From Dehalococcoidia bacterium (GTDB lineage Bacteria; Chloroflexota; Dehalococcoidia; Lucifugimonadales; UBA1123): 55,034 nucleotides of DNA. Shown piece after piece: positions 8,729-15,853 of this stretch (within the stretch, counting starts at the first letter, position 1; every line of letters starts with the position of its first letter). Location of the stretch: positions 1 to 55,034 of the forward strand of contig VXRN01000038.1 of assembly GCA_009838465.1 (NCBI GenBank), read 5' to 3'. The notes under the pieces were generated by a model that saw nothing but the letters and a program-made list of their open reading frames with translations, searched no databases and was not told where the DNA came from. The position numbers were made by a program, and so were the translations under genes.

Positions 8729-9532
8729 CTATTTCCGCCTCGTCCGACCGATAAGCGCAGTCAGCGCAAGCGTTCCGCTTACCACACCGACCCCCGCTAT
8801 ACACGCTATCCCCTTCGCCAGAGCCTCCACGTCCCATCCCACCACTATCAGCGAGCGCAGCGCGTCCAGCAGGTACGTCACCGGGTTATAGGTGGCGACC
8901 GTTGCCAGCCAGCCCGTCATAGCCTCTCTTGGCACAAAGACCGTCGTCAGGAACACGAACGGGAAGAACAGCAGGAAGCTGGAGTTTACCGCCGCCGGAT
9001 TCCCCGTCTTCAGCGCGATGGCGTATGGGAACCCAGTAAACACCAGTCCCCACAGACCGGACAGCAGTACGAACAGAAGCAGACCCAGAACTCCCGACTC
9101 GAAAGTAACCCCCACTACAAACCCGATGATTATTACGGGTATCGTGAGCGCTACCACCAGCGTGAAGTCCGCAACCGTCAGACCGAGCAGTAGCGCAAGA
9201 CGGTTGACAGGCGTCAGCGAAAGACGGTCGAAGTAGCCCGTCTGTATATCGGTCACCAGCGTTACCGCCCTGGAAATGCCCGTGACCGCAAATATGATCG
9301 CTACCGGCAACTGGAACGCTTTGTAGTCGAGGCCGGGTATTCGCTCGGCCATGTCCTGGAGCGCTCCCACATTGATTGCGTAGAAGAACACCGGAATTAT
9401 CAGCGCCGGATATATCGCCTCCGGGTCGCGCGGAATCGAGCGCAGAGCCCGGATCGCCACCGATACAACGTCGGAGAAGAATCCCGCGTGCCGCGCCCTG
9501 ATTTGTGATTGAGTTGCCACTGCCTGGATCAT
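8729..9532 (-). CDS. ABC-2 type exporter permease (DrrB-like), pair 2
   Basis: This 267-residue membrane protein has about six transmembrane segments and the ABC-2 permease features: an amphipathic N-terminal stretch, LVTDIQTGYFDRLSLTPVNR after helix 2, and FVFLTTVFVPREAMTGWLATVATYNPVTYLLDALR before the last helix. It matches the DrrB/NodJ type, which exports drugs, polysaccharides or lipids with a dimeric ATPase. The ATPase partner lies directly upstream at 9645-10622. The 112-base gap between them carries a dispersed repeat. Confidence 0.88.
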   Translation of the reverse strand: MIQAVATQSQIRARHAGFFSDVVSVAIRALRSIPRDPEAIYPALIIPVFFYAINVGALQDMAERIPGLDYKAFQLPVAIIFAVTGISRAVTLVTDIQTGYFDRLSLTPVNRLALLLGLTVADFTLVVALTIPVIIIGFVVGVTFESGVLGLLLFVLLSGLWGLVFTGFPYAIALKTGNPAAVNSSFLLFFPFVFLTTVFVPREAMTGWLATVATYNPVTYLLDALRSLIVVGWDVEALAKGIACIAGVGVVSGTLALTALIGRTRRK

Positions 9533-9582
9533 TTAGTCTCTTTCTCCTCGAACGTCTGACGTCTCGTTTCGGTCACACCCAC

Positions 9583-9630
9583 AACCCATCCATCCTGTAC
9601 ATCCCAACATCCCGTAAATCCTGATTCAGA
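9583..9630. repeat. Dispersed intergenic repeat (ATCCTG/ATCCC array)
   Basis: The stretch contains iterated ATCCTGTACATCCC and ATCCCGTAAATCCTG units. Similar degenerate arrays occur at 14331-14378 and, inverted, near 29381-29410. All lie between genes and appear non-coding. Confidence 0.5.
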
Positions 9631-9644
9631 CAAAAAGCCGCCTG

Positions 9645-10622
9645 TCAGTCCGCCGCGCCCGCTGCCACCTCGTCCGGCTCCGCCGCATCGTCCATGCGCT
9701 CCCCGGCCACACTCAGGAACACGTCATCCAGCGTCGGCGTCCTAAGTGTAATCTCGCTGACCTCTACGCCCACGTAGTTCAGCGCCAGCGCGACCCTGCT
9801 GATAGCCGCCGCGCCGTTAGTCACCTGTATGATGACCTCGCCCCCCGTTACGTCCACCGCGTCCAGGACTTCGAGGCCGACCAACGCCTCTCTCGCAAGT
9901 TCCGCCTGCCCGTCCACCCGCGCGATTATCACGTCCTTGCCCAGCGAACGTTTCAGTTCCGCGGGCGTCCCTTCCGCCATGAGCAGGCCGTTGTTGATGA
10001 TACCCACTCTGCCCGCCAGCGCATCCGCCTCCTCCAGGTACTGCGTCGTCAGGAAGATGGTCACGTCCATCTCCTCGTTGATGCGGCGCACCTCCTCCCA
10101 GACCCGCGCCCTGCTGATGGGGTCGAGACCCGTCGTCGGCTCGTCCAGGAAGAGTATCTCCGGGTTGTGTATCAGCGACGCCGCCAGGTCCAGCCTGCGC
10201 CTCATCCCGCCTGAATACGTCCCCACGAACCTGTCTATCGCGTCCCCAATGTCAACCAGGCTGGACAACTCATTGAAACGAGTGTCCACGTCGCGTCTCG
10301 ACAGCCCGTATAGCCGCCCTTGCAACCTCAGAATCTCGCGCCCCGTCTGCTTCGGATCAAGTGCTGCCTCCTGTAGCGCTGCCCCGATGCGAAGCCGGAC
10401 GTCGTTCGCCTGGTCCACCACGTCGAATCCCGCCACCGTAGCGCCGCCTCTGGTCGGCAGCAGCAGCGTAATCAGCATCCTCACCAACGTCGTCTTGCCC
10501 GCCCCGTTCGGCCCCAGGAATCCGTAGATCTCCCCTCTCGATATATTCAGGTCAATCCCGTCAACAGCCTTCACATCGCCGAATTCACGGGCTATGCCTT
10601 TGGTTTGCACGGCGTAATCCAT
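9645..10622 (-). CDS. ABC exporter ATPase (DrrA-like), pair 2
   Basis: The 325-residue ATPase energises the neighbouring ABC-2 permease. Walker A is GPNGAGKTT, the signature is YSGGMRRRLDLA and Walker B is ILFLDEPTTGLD, followed by LTTQYLEEADALAGRVGII with the switch region. A C-terminal extension of about 90 residues, ending in an Asp/Glu-rich tail, is typical of the daunorubicin-resistance DrrA type. The exported compound is unknown. A 188-base upstream gap with an inverted repeat (10667-10689) suggests its own promoter, separate from ABC pair 1. Confidence 0.92.
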   Translation of the reverse strand: MDYAVQTKGIAREFGDVKAVDGIDLNISRGEIYGFLGPNGAGKTTLVRMLITLLLPTRGGATVAGFDVVDQANDVRLRIGAALQEAALDPKQTGREILRLQGRLYGLSRRDVDTRFNELSSLVDIGDAIDRFVGTYSGGMRRRLDLAASLIHNPEILFLDEPTTGLDPISRARVWEEVRRINEEMDVTIFLTTQYLEEADALAGRVGIINNGLLMAEGTPAELKRSLGKDVIIARVDGQAELAREALVGLEVLDAVDVTGGEVIIQVTNGAAAISRVALALNYVGVEVSEITLRTPTLDDVFLSVAGERMDDAAEPDEVAAGAAD

Positions 10623-10666
10623 TTATGACCCCATCCTTAGGTATGCGATATACAGTACAATTGTTC

Positions 10667-10689
10667 GTTACATTTCTAATAAAAGTAAC
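10667..10689. promoter_or_regulatory. Candidate operator upstream of ABC pair 2
   Basis: A 23-base imperfect palindrome has outer arms GTTAC and GTAAC and inner TTT/AAA matches. It lies 45 bases upstream of the minus-strand ATPase start, in the AT-rich part of a 188-base gap. No sure -35/-10 pair was identified. The position fits regulator binding, but this is inference. Confidence 0.4.
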
Positions 10690-10810
10690 ATTCTCAGAAT
10701 TGCGGAGTCAACGGAAAAGAAAGCAGATTTCGGAGAATTTCACCGGATTTGGGACAGCCTCGGCGATTGTCAGAAAGTGTTAAATGGGGGCCGATTGAGC
10801 GCCGCGCGCC

Positions 10811-11596
10811 TCAGTTCTCACGCCATCTCAGCTTCCACAGCCCGATACCCATGCACACCGCCGCGAATATGCCCAGAACCGCAATTTCCACAAGAACGTC
10901 GGTTCGGCCCGAAAGAGACTTCATCATTCCGTCCGCGGCGTAACGCAGAGGCGACACCCATCCGAACACCTTCATCACGGTCGGCGCCTGCTCCATCGTG
11001 AAATACACCGGGCTGACCAGCGCCATCAGTATCCCCAGCAGGTTGGACATGATCCCGCCCACCTCCGGGCTTGGAGCGTAGCTCACCACGAACAGCGTCA
11101 GTCCCGACATCGTGAGCAGCGTCATGGCCACGATGGGCAGCACTGCCCAGGTGAAGTGAAAGTCCACGCCCGCTATCAGCGCAGCGATCATCAGGATCCC
11201 AATAGCCGAACCGGACAGCACCCCGCCGAACGCCAGCACCCCAAAGGCATACGCTACCCTGGAAACCGGCATTGTGATGATCAGCTTGAGCCGGTGCTGG
11301 AATCGGTCGAACAGCAGGTTCTGGCCCAGCATGGCGGTCGCGAGCATCGTCGCTCCGAACACCATGCTGCCGACCATCGCCCGCCGGATGGCCTCCGGAT
11401 TGTCCGGCGCCAGCGCGCTGGCGAAGTAGAACATCCCCATTGGGAAGACCAGCGTCCCCATCATGTACCAGTACCAACTGCGGCGCATCAGTACGAGCCT
11501 GATCTCGAAAATGCTCGCCATGTCCCACAGGAACTTCTGCCACCCAGTAATCAATTCCCGCTGTGTCTCGACCCTATCCCGCGTCTGAATAGCCAT
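10811..11596 (-). CDS. ABC-2 type exporter permease, pair 1
   Basis: The 261-residue protein has six predicted membrane helices, an amphipathic start (LITGWQKFLWDMASIFEIRLVLMRRSWYWYMMG) and the characteristic VYFTMEQAPTVMKVFGWVSPLRYAADGM segment before the last helix. It is the permease half of an ABC-2 exporter. Its ATG lies inside the 3' end of the upstream ATPase gene, overlapping by 23 bases, with GAGG about 6 bases ahead. The two are therefore translationally coupled. The substrate is unknown; the neighbouring DUF2089/DUF4097 genes hint at an envelope-stress or peptide-resistance role. Confidence 0.88.
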   Translation of the reverse strand: MAIQTRDRVETQRELITGWQKFLWDMASIFEIRLVLMRRSWYWYMMGTLVFPMGMFYFASALAPDNPEAIRRAMVGSMVFGATMLATAMLGQNLLFDRFQHRLKLIITMPVSRVAYAFGVLAFGGVLSGSAIGILMIAALIAGVDFHFTWAVLPIVAMTLLTMSGLTLFVVSYAPSPEVGGIMSNLLGILMALVSPVYFTMEQAPTVMKVFGWVSPLRYAADGMMKSLSGRTDVLVEIAVLGIFAAVCMGIGLWKLRWREN

Positions 11597-12497
11597 CAGT
11601 CACCTCGTCGCCCGTCAGCTCCAGATACACGTCCTCCAGTGTCGTCCTGTTGACGCTGAACTGCCGTATCCCCATCGCCCTCACCTGTTCCACCAGTGCG
11701 TGGTCGTCCTTGCCGTAGATCGTCTCCGTCACCCCGTTCTGACCATTGGCCGAGTAGGTCACCTTGAAGTCGAATCCATAAGCCGACTTCAGGCCCGCTA
11801 CGCCGTCCAGCGCGAGCAGCCGACCCTTCGAGATTATCCCCACCCTGTCACACAGCGTCTCCGCCTCCTCCATGTAGTGCGTCGTCATCAGAATCGCCGC
11901 TCCCCGCGCCCGGTGTTCCCGCACCAGGTTCCACAGGTCGCGGCGCGACTGCGGGTCCAGCCCCGTCGTCGGTTCGTCCAGAACTATCAGGCCCGGATCG
12001 GCCACCGCCGCTATCCCAATCATCACCCGACGCTTCAGGCCGCCGGACAGCTTCATGTTTATCGCGTTCCCATGCGCCTCCAGCCTGAGTTCGGAGAGAA
12101 GTTCTTCCGCGCGCCTGCTGGCATCCCTGCCTGACAGACCGCGTAGCTTACCGAATATGCGAAACGTCTCTCGCGGCGTCAGCATGTCGAACAACTGCGC
12201 CTCCTGCGGCACTATCCCCATCAGATTCTTCACCCCAATCGGGTCCGACACGGCGTCCACTCCGAACACTCGTATCTCGCCCGAAGTCGGCAGCAACTCC
12301 GTGGTTATCTGCCTCACCAGCGTCGTCTTCCCCGCCCCGTTCGGCCCCAGCATCCCCAGAACTTCGCCAGGGTACGTCTCGAAGGATATGCCCCTGTTCG
12401 CGTGGACGCCTCTCTTGTACCGCTTGTTTAGCCCCTCGACCACCAGCGGCAGATCCCCAAAAGAATCCCCGCGCCCACCATTCCGCTCGCTCGCCAT
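11574..12497 (-). CDS. ABC exporter ATPase, pair 1
   Basis: The 307-residue ATPase has Walker A GPNGAGKTT, signature KLSGGLKRRVMIG, Walker B LIVLDEPTTGLDP and the switch histidine in MTTHYMEEAETLCDRVGII. The signature starts LSGG followed by LKRR, as in ABC-2 exporter ATPases. A C-terminal regulatory segment of about 80 residues carries the permease start. It lies 63 bases downstream of the DUF4097 gene, and that gap contains an ACT/TAA-rich degenerate repeat. It likely belongs to the DUF2089-DUF4097-ABC unit. Confidence 0.92.
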   Translation of the reverse strand: MASERNGGRGDSFGDLPLVVEGLNKRYKRGVHANRGISFETYPGEVLGMLGPNGAGKTTLVRQITTELLPTSGEIRVFGVDAVSDPIGVKNLMGIVPQEAQLFDMLTPRETFRIFGKLRGLSGRDASRRAEELLSELRLEAHGNAINMKLSGGLKRRVMIGIAAVADPGLIVLDEPTTGLDPQSRRDLWNLVREHRARGAAILMTTHYMEEAETLCDRVGIISKGRLLALDGVAGLKSAYGFDFKVTYSANGQNGVTETIYGKDDHALVEQVRAMGIRQFSVNRTTLEDVYLELTGDEVTDGYSDAG

Positions 12498-12560
12498 TAC
12501 TTCCGCTCCTGACCCATCGCCCTGAGAACTAAGAACTGACTACTAACGACTGAAAACTTA

Positions 12561-13634
12561 CTACTCGATCGTTATAGACCCATTGGAACTCTTGAGAGTA
12601 AGGACCCCTTCTCCGCCGCCAATCACCCCGTCGAGCTGACGCTTTTTCCAGTCTCCTTGGATCTCCACCTTCCTCTGGCAAGTGATGGAACCGTTGCTCG
12701 TTCTTGCGCTCAACCGCAGACTCGGCTCCCCCATCAAAGTCGCCTGTATGCTGCCGTTCGACGTCGCCAATCTACTCTCACCGTGTGGCAGTATCTCGCC
12801 GGCAAAGCGAATGTTCCCGTTCGAGGTCTCTACGTCGAAAGTCCCCTTGCCGTCCCGCACCCTGATCCTCCCATTGGAAGATTCCAGCTTGTACTCTCCC
12901 TCTACTCGCTCCGCTTCTATTCTGCTGTTTGACGTTGTCATGCGGAACTCCCCCGTCAAGTCCTCTATCTCGATTCGGCCGTTCGAGGTTCTCAATATCC
13001 CGCCGCCTTCGATTCCGCGCATTGTCGCGCGACCGTTTGAGTTATAGACTTCCACCTTGGACTCCCGTGGAGCCGAAATTCTTATATGCGCTCCACGGTT
13101 CAGAAATCTCCAGCCCAGAAAGGAGCGTTTGCCGCCCGGAGTAGTCCGCACCGCGACCCGGTTGCCTTCTTGCACAGCCGAATAGTCCACCAGGTCCGGG
13201 TGCCTTATGATCGCCGTTACCCTCACACTCTCGTCTTCACTGTCTCCCACAATCTCAACTCTGCCGTTGAAATTTTCCACCTCCAACGTCGGGACATCCT
13301 CCACTCGAAAAGTGTCCTCCCGCCTCTCGCCGCTTAATTCCGCCTCTCCGTACCCATCAGACCGCTCCATGCTTCCCGGAACCTCCGAGACTATCGAGCG
13401 CGCCGTCTCGACTGCGCTCCTCACCGTTGTGAGTACTGCCCGTTCGATCTTATCGTCAATGGTCTGTTCCGCTCCGGCGTATTGTGAGTCCTGGCGACCG
13501 CCATTCTCTCCCACACCGCCGTCATTCCCGCGAAAGCGGGAATCCAATATCTCCAGCAGCCGCTCCGCCTCTTCCGCCGAAATCTTGCCATCGGCCAGCA
13601 GACCCAAAACCCGCCTTCTATCTTCCTGCGCCAT
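12561..13634 (-). CDS. DUF4097 (YvlB/LiaX-like) beta-solenoid protein with repeat insertion
   Basis: The protein is 357 residues when read from the ATG at 13634, which has GGAG 6 bases ahead. The same frame stays open to 13781, but that part overlaps the upstream gene and is not family-like. Residues 1-30 (RRRVLGLLADGKISAEEAERLLEIL) are the SHOCT-like helical hairpin of YvlB/LiaX proteins. A beta-solenoid follows with about eight turns marked by SNG/SNS (for example TSNGRIEIED, SSNGRIRVRD, TSNGSITCQR). In Firmicutes, LiaX-type proteins sense cell-envelope antimicrobials. Residues encoded at 13521-13546 (DSRFRGND) come from a dispersed palindrome and are not part of the domain. No signal peptide is visible. 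Confidence 0.85.
   Translation of the reverse strand: MAQEDRRRVLGLLADGKISAEEAERLLEILDSRFRGNDGGVGENGGRQDSQYAGAEQTIDDKIERAVLTTVRSAVETARSIVSEVPGSMERSDGYGEAELSGERREDTFRVEDVPTLEVENFNGRVEIVGDSEDESVRVTAIIRHPDLVDYSAVQEGNRVAVRTTPGGKRSFLGWRFLNRGAHIRISAPRESKVEVYNSNGRATMRGIEGGGILRTSNGRIEIEDLTGEFRMTTSNSRIEAERVEGEYKLESSNGRIRVRDGKGTFDVETSNGNIRFAGEILPHGESRLATSNGSIQATLMGEPSLRLSARTSNGSITCQRKVEIQGDWKKRQLDGVIGGGEGVLTLKSSNGSITIE
13521..13546. repeat. Dispersed palindrome family B (dRS3-like) inside a coding region
   Basis: The core attcccgcgaaagcgggaat (8-bp arms, 4-base loop) lies within the DUF4097 gene and is read in frame as DSRFRGND on the minus strand. Other copies are at 14282, 14452 and 51113, all intergenic. 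The ATTCCC-N8-GGGAAT shape is that of the dRS3 repeats known from Neisseria. Confidence 0.85.
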
Positions 13635-13683
13635 TTGTCTCTCCACTCTCCAAGCCCAATTCTTGATTCCAAATTGAAAACTG

Positions 13684-14049
13684 CTAATTCCCGGAAATCT
13701 CCTCCAGCGCCTCGTCGAAAGAGATCTCCCCCCGCTCCAGCCGTGAAAGCGGATCATCCCTCCCCACGTCCCTTCCGCCATCCTCCGAGCCCAACCTTCC
13801 CACTATTCCATGCAGACGATTCTTCACCGTCGGATAGCTTATTCCGAAAATCCGCTCCATCTCCCTCATGTTTCCTCTACTGCGAAGGAAGGCGACGAGG
13901 AAAACCTGATCCTCCGCCGGCAGCCGGGCCAGCGGAGGAAGCTCGAAACTACCCTCTATCGCTATCCCCGTCTCCACCATCCTCACCCGCTCCACCACGA
14001 AACGAGAGCCGCCAGTCATTCTGGTCAAATCGTTCCAGTCCCCTGCCAT
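13684..14049 (-). CDS. DUF2089 family HTH regulator
   Basis: The 121-residue protein matches DUF2089: FELPPLARLPAEDQVFLVAFLRSRGNMREMERIFGISYPTVKNRL holds the conserved core and a helix-turn-helix. The C-terminal DPLSRLERGEISFDEALEEISG is the SHOCT-like hairpin also seen in its neighbour. Members are presumed DNA-binding regulators and are often adjacent to DUF4097 genes. It stops 49 bases before the DUF4097 start and is the first gene of the leftward unit. A strong AT-rich palindrome lies 65-97 bases upstream, a good candidate for its own operator. Its direct target is not proven. Confidence 0.88.
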   Translation of the reverse strand: MAGDWNDLTRMTGGSRFVVERVRMVETGIAIEGSFELPPLARLPAEDQVFLVAFLRSRGNMREMERIFGISYPTVKNRLHGIVGRLGSEDGGRDVGRDDPLSRLERGEISFDEALEEISGN

Positions 14050-14113
14050 TCACTCCCTCCAACCACCTGATTTCATATTTATTGAACTATTATCCTGTTT
14101 TAACTCAGAAAAA

Positions 14114-14146
14114 GCAATATATAAATCAATATATTTGATATATTGC
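14114..14146. promoter_or_regulatory. Candidate operator for the DUF2089/DUF4097 unit
   Basis: Three copies of one octamer are packed together: caatatat at 14115-14122, caatatat at 14127-14134 and atatattg at 14138-14145. The last two form a perfect 8-bp inverted repeat around TTG. The outer pair forms a 9-bp inverted repeat, GCAATATAT/ATATATTGC. It lies 65-97 bases upstream of the DUF2089 start. It may also contribute -10-like sequence. Binding by DUF2089 is a hypothesis. Confidence 0.5.
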
Positions 14147-14243
14147 CCTGAACGCATCGCCGCTCGACAATCCATAGGCTTTTGGCAATCAGAAACAAGG
14201 CAAAATTGACCGGACGCAAAATTAGGCCGTGTTGACATTTCCC

Positions 14244-14303
14244 GTCATTCCCACGAAAGGAGACCTTTGCATAACCACCGTCATTCCCGTGAAAACGGGA
14301 ACC
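14244..14303. repeat. Two family B palindrome sequences, one degenerate
   Basis: GTCATTCCCACGAAAGG at 14244-14260 is a half or decayed copy. It is followed by a near-complete copy at 14282-14303 (CATTCCCGTGAAAACGGGAA). Both point the same way as the copy at 14452. Confidence 0.7.
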
Positions 14304-14447
14304 CCGAAGGGCTCGCCGCTCGGCAATCCACTCATCCTGCACATCCTCTAATCCCATAGTTCTGACTCTGACAATTGAACATTGCCCCAACGGAAGCATC
14401 AATTATGTGGAGGGCAGTCATGCTTCAGGCTTTTCCGAACGATGTCT

Positions 14448-14475
14448 CGTCATTCCCGCGAAGGCGGGAATCCAG
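14448..14475. repeat. Family B palindrome
   Basis: The core ATTCCCGCGAAGGCGGGAAT at 14452-14471 is flanked by CGTC and CCAG, the same borders as the copy inside the DUF4097 gene. It is non-coding. Confidence 0.8.
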
Positions 14476-14603
14476 GGGCGGTGGGACCGTTGCCTGTCTC
14501 CTTCAACCACTTTTGTGATGCTTCCTTGCCTCGAAGCTGCCCTTGACGCGCACAGAATATCCGTGCTATCCTTCATCTGAATCGAATACACCCACCTCAC
14601 CCG

Positions 14604-14655
14604 TAAGGGCGTCCCTCGTGGGCGCCCTTATTCCCTCTCCCTCGATGGGAGGGGG
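14604..14655. repeat. Two adjoining palindromes (family C and diverged family A)
   Basis: TAAGGGCG at 14604-14611 pairs with CGCCCTTA at 14623-14630. This hairpin abuts CCCTCTCCC-TCGAT-GGGAGGGGG at 14633-14655, which has one mismatch. A family C relative (TAGGGGCAACC...GGTTGCCCTA) is at 15620-15645. Confidence 0.65.
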
Positions 14656-14717
14656 CGAGGGCCGAAGCGCTCAGTGAAAACTGGGCGCTTATGCTTCTAA
14701 GGACTAAGGACTGAACA

Positions 14718-15578
14718 ATGCACGACAACCAGACTCCACGCGAACGACTCGCCAAGATAGTCGCCGAAGAAACCGGCGGCGGGCGACGCATTGTCCGGTT
14801 TCTCGTACAGGTCGCCGAAGGCGAACTACATTCCGAAGGCTTCAAGCCCTGCCACCGCATGGACTCAGCCAAAGAACTCGTCAAGATTGGTCTCACCGAG
14901 TTCGAAGACTACATACAAGCCAACTCCACGCCCCCAAAACACAGGGCCGGAAGAACAAGCTGTCCCGACGCCAACATCTCACCTGAGATAGCCGAGGCGC
15001 GAGAAGAACTCGCCAAATACGCCAGGGAACTCACACAGGACGGTCGAACCGTCATCAGGATGTACGCCGAAGTCATGGAAGGCGCCAGGAACGACGAAGG
15101 CTTCAAGCCGCACCACCGCATAGCAGCCGCCCGCGAACTCATCAAGCGAGGCTTCGACTACGAGTGCGAACACGAACACACCGCGCCCGAAAATACCGTC
15201 ACGCCTGTGTCCGAAGCCGAACCGACAACCAAAAACACCCAACTGTTAATCGGTAACTCCAATTGGGAATTTGACGAAGAACGCGATGCATACCTCGCAT
15301 CCGAAGAAAACATGACCAGGGTAATCGAAAAGCTCAAGCGTATCGTCGAACAGGTCCCCATTGAAGAACGCGAGGCGCACGAAGCCGCCATGCGGGGCAG
15401 AGACCTCTCCATGTGGGACATCATAGACGCCCAGCCGCCTCCGGTAATCACCAGGGAGCAGGCCATAATCGGAGCCGCCGAGTTCCACGAAATCCTCGAA
15501 CGCTGGAGACGATGGGATGAGTCCGACGTGGAGATCCCTGACCCACCCGAAGGACTATCCCAATACGACGACGGATAG
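14718..15578 (+). CDS. Unrecognised protein with an internal tandem duplication
   Basis: I do not recognise this 286-residue protein. Two similar blocks are visible. The first is RERLAKIVAEETGGGRRIVRF, then EGFKPCHRMDSAKELVKIGL. The second is REELAKYARELTQDGRTVIRM, then EGFKPHHRIAAARELIKRGF. Each block looks like a helical hairpin with a conserved EGFKP-x-HR-x2-A-x-ELxxxG motif. This pattern recalls small helical DNA-associated or terminase-small-subunit-like folds, but that is only an impression. The C-terminal third is acidic and predicted helical (VIEKLKRIVEQVPIEEREAHE). No signal or membrane segment is present. The ATG has AAGGA 7 bases ahead. It stands alone between repeat-rich gaps. Confidence 0.7.
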   Translation: MHDNQTPRERLAKIVAEETGGGRRIVRFLVQVAEGELHSEGFKPCHRMDSAKELVKIGLTEFEDYIQANSTPPKHRAGRTSCPDANISPEIAEAREELAKYARELTQDGRTVIRMYAEVMEGARNDEGFKPHHRIAAARELIKRGFDYECEHEHTAPENTVTPVSEAEPTTKNTQLLIGNSNWEFDEERDAYLASEENMTRVIEKLKRIVEQVPIEEREAHEAAMRGRDLSMWDIIDAQPPPVITREQAIIGAAEFHEILERWRRWDESDVEIPDPPEGLSQYDDG

Positions 15579-15619
15579 ACGCTCCCGACAATTCACTTAT
15601 GCAAACCGGCGCCATCCCG

Positions 15620-15645
15620 TAGGGGCAACCCTTGTGGTTGCCCTA
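15620..15645. repeat. Dispersed palindrome family C
   Basis: TAGGGGCAACC, a five-base loop CTTGT and GGTTGCCCTA form a hairpin with one bulged base. It lies about 40 bases after the unknown gene. There is no T-run, so a repeat is more likely than a terminator. Confidence 0.6.
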
Positions 15646-15853
15646 TACCCTCGCGCCTGACATCGAACCGGAATTTGGTCTATCCCAATCTCTGTGTAGC
15701 TTCGTGTCCTTCGTAGATATACTCATGTCCACGACTCTTGTGATGCCTTCATCCGCCCTGTATCTGTCGCAATGGCCCGCCGCCCTTTGCTAAAATCATT
15801 CGGTCAACTCCTGTTGCCCGCGAACAGACGACAGACCCCGGAGGAACGAAGCC

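Larger units (their letters stand above)
14050..14717. other. Repeat-packed divergent intergenic region
   Basis: This 668-base region separates the leftward DUF2089 unit from the rightward unknown gene. It contains an AT-rich operator-like site, three family B sequences (one degenerate), an ATCCTG-type array (14331-14378), a TAAGGGCG palindrome directly joined to a diverged family A hairpin (14604-14655), and an ACT/TAA-rich stretch before the next start. Open frames here translate repeat signatures such as IPAFAGMT and have no family features. I see no gene in it. Confidence 0.6.

Noticed and set aside
13635..13781. N-terminal extension of the DUF4097 protein
   Set aside because: It overlaps the DUF2089 gene, is unlike the family, and a well-placed Shine-Dalgarno precedes the ATG at 13634.
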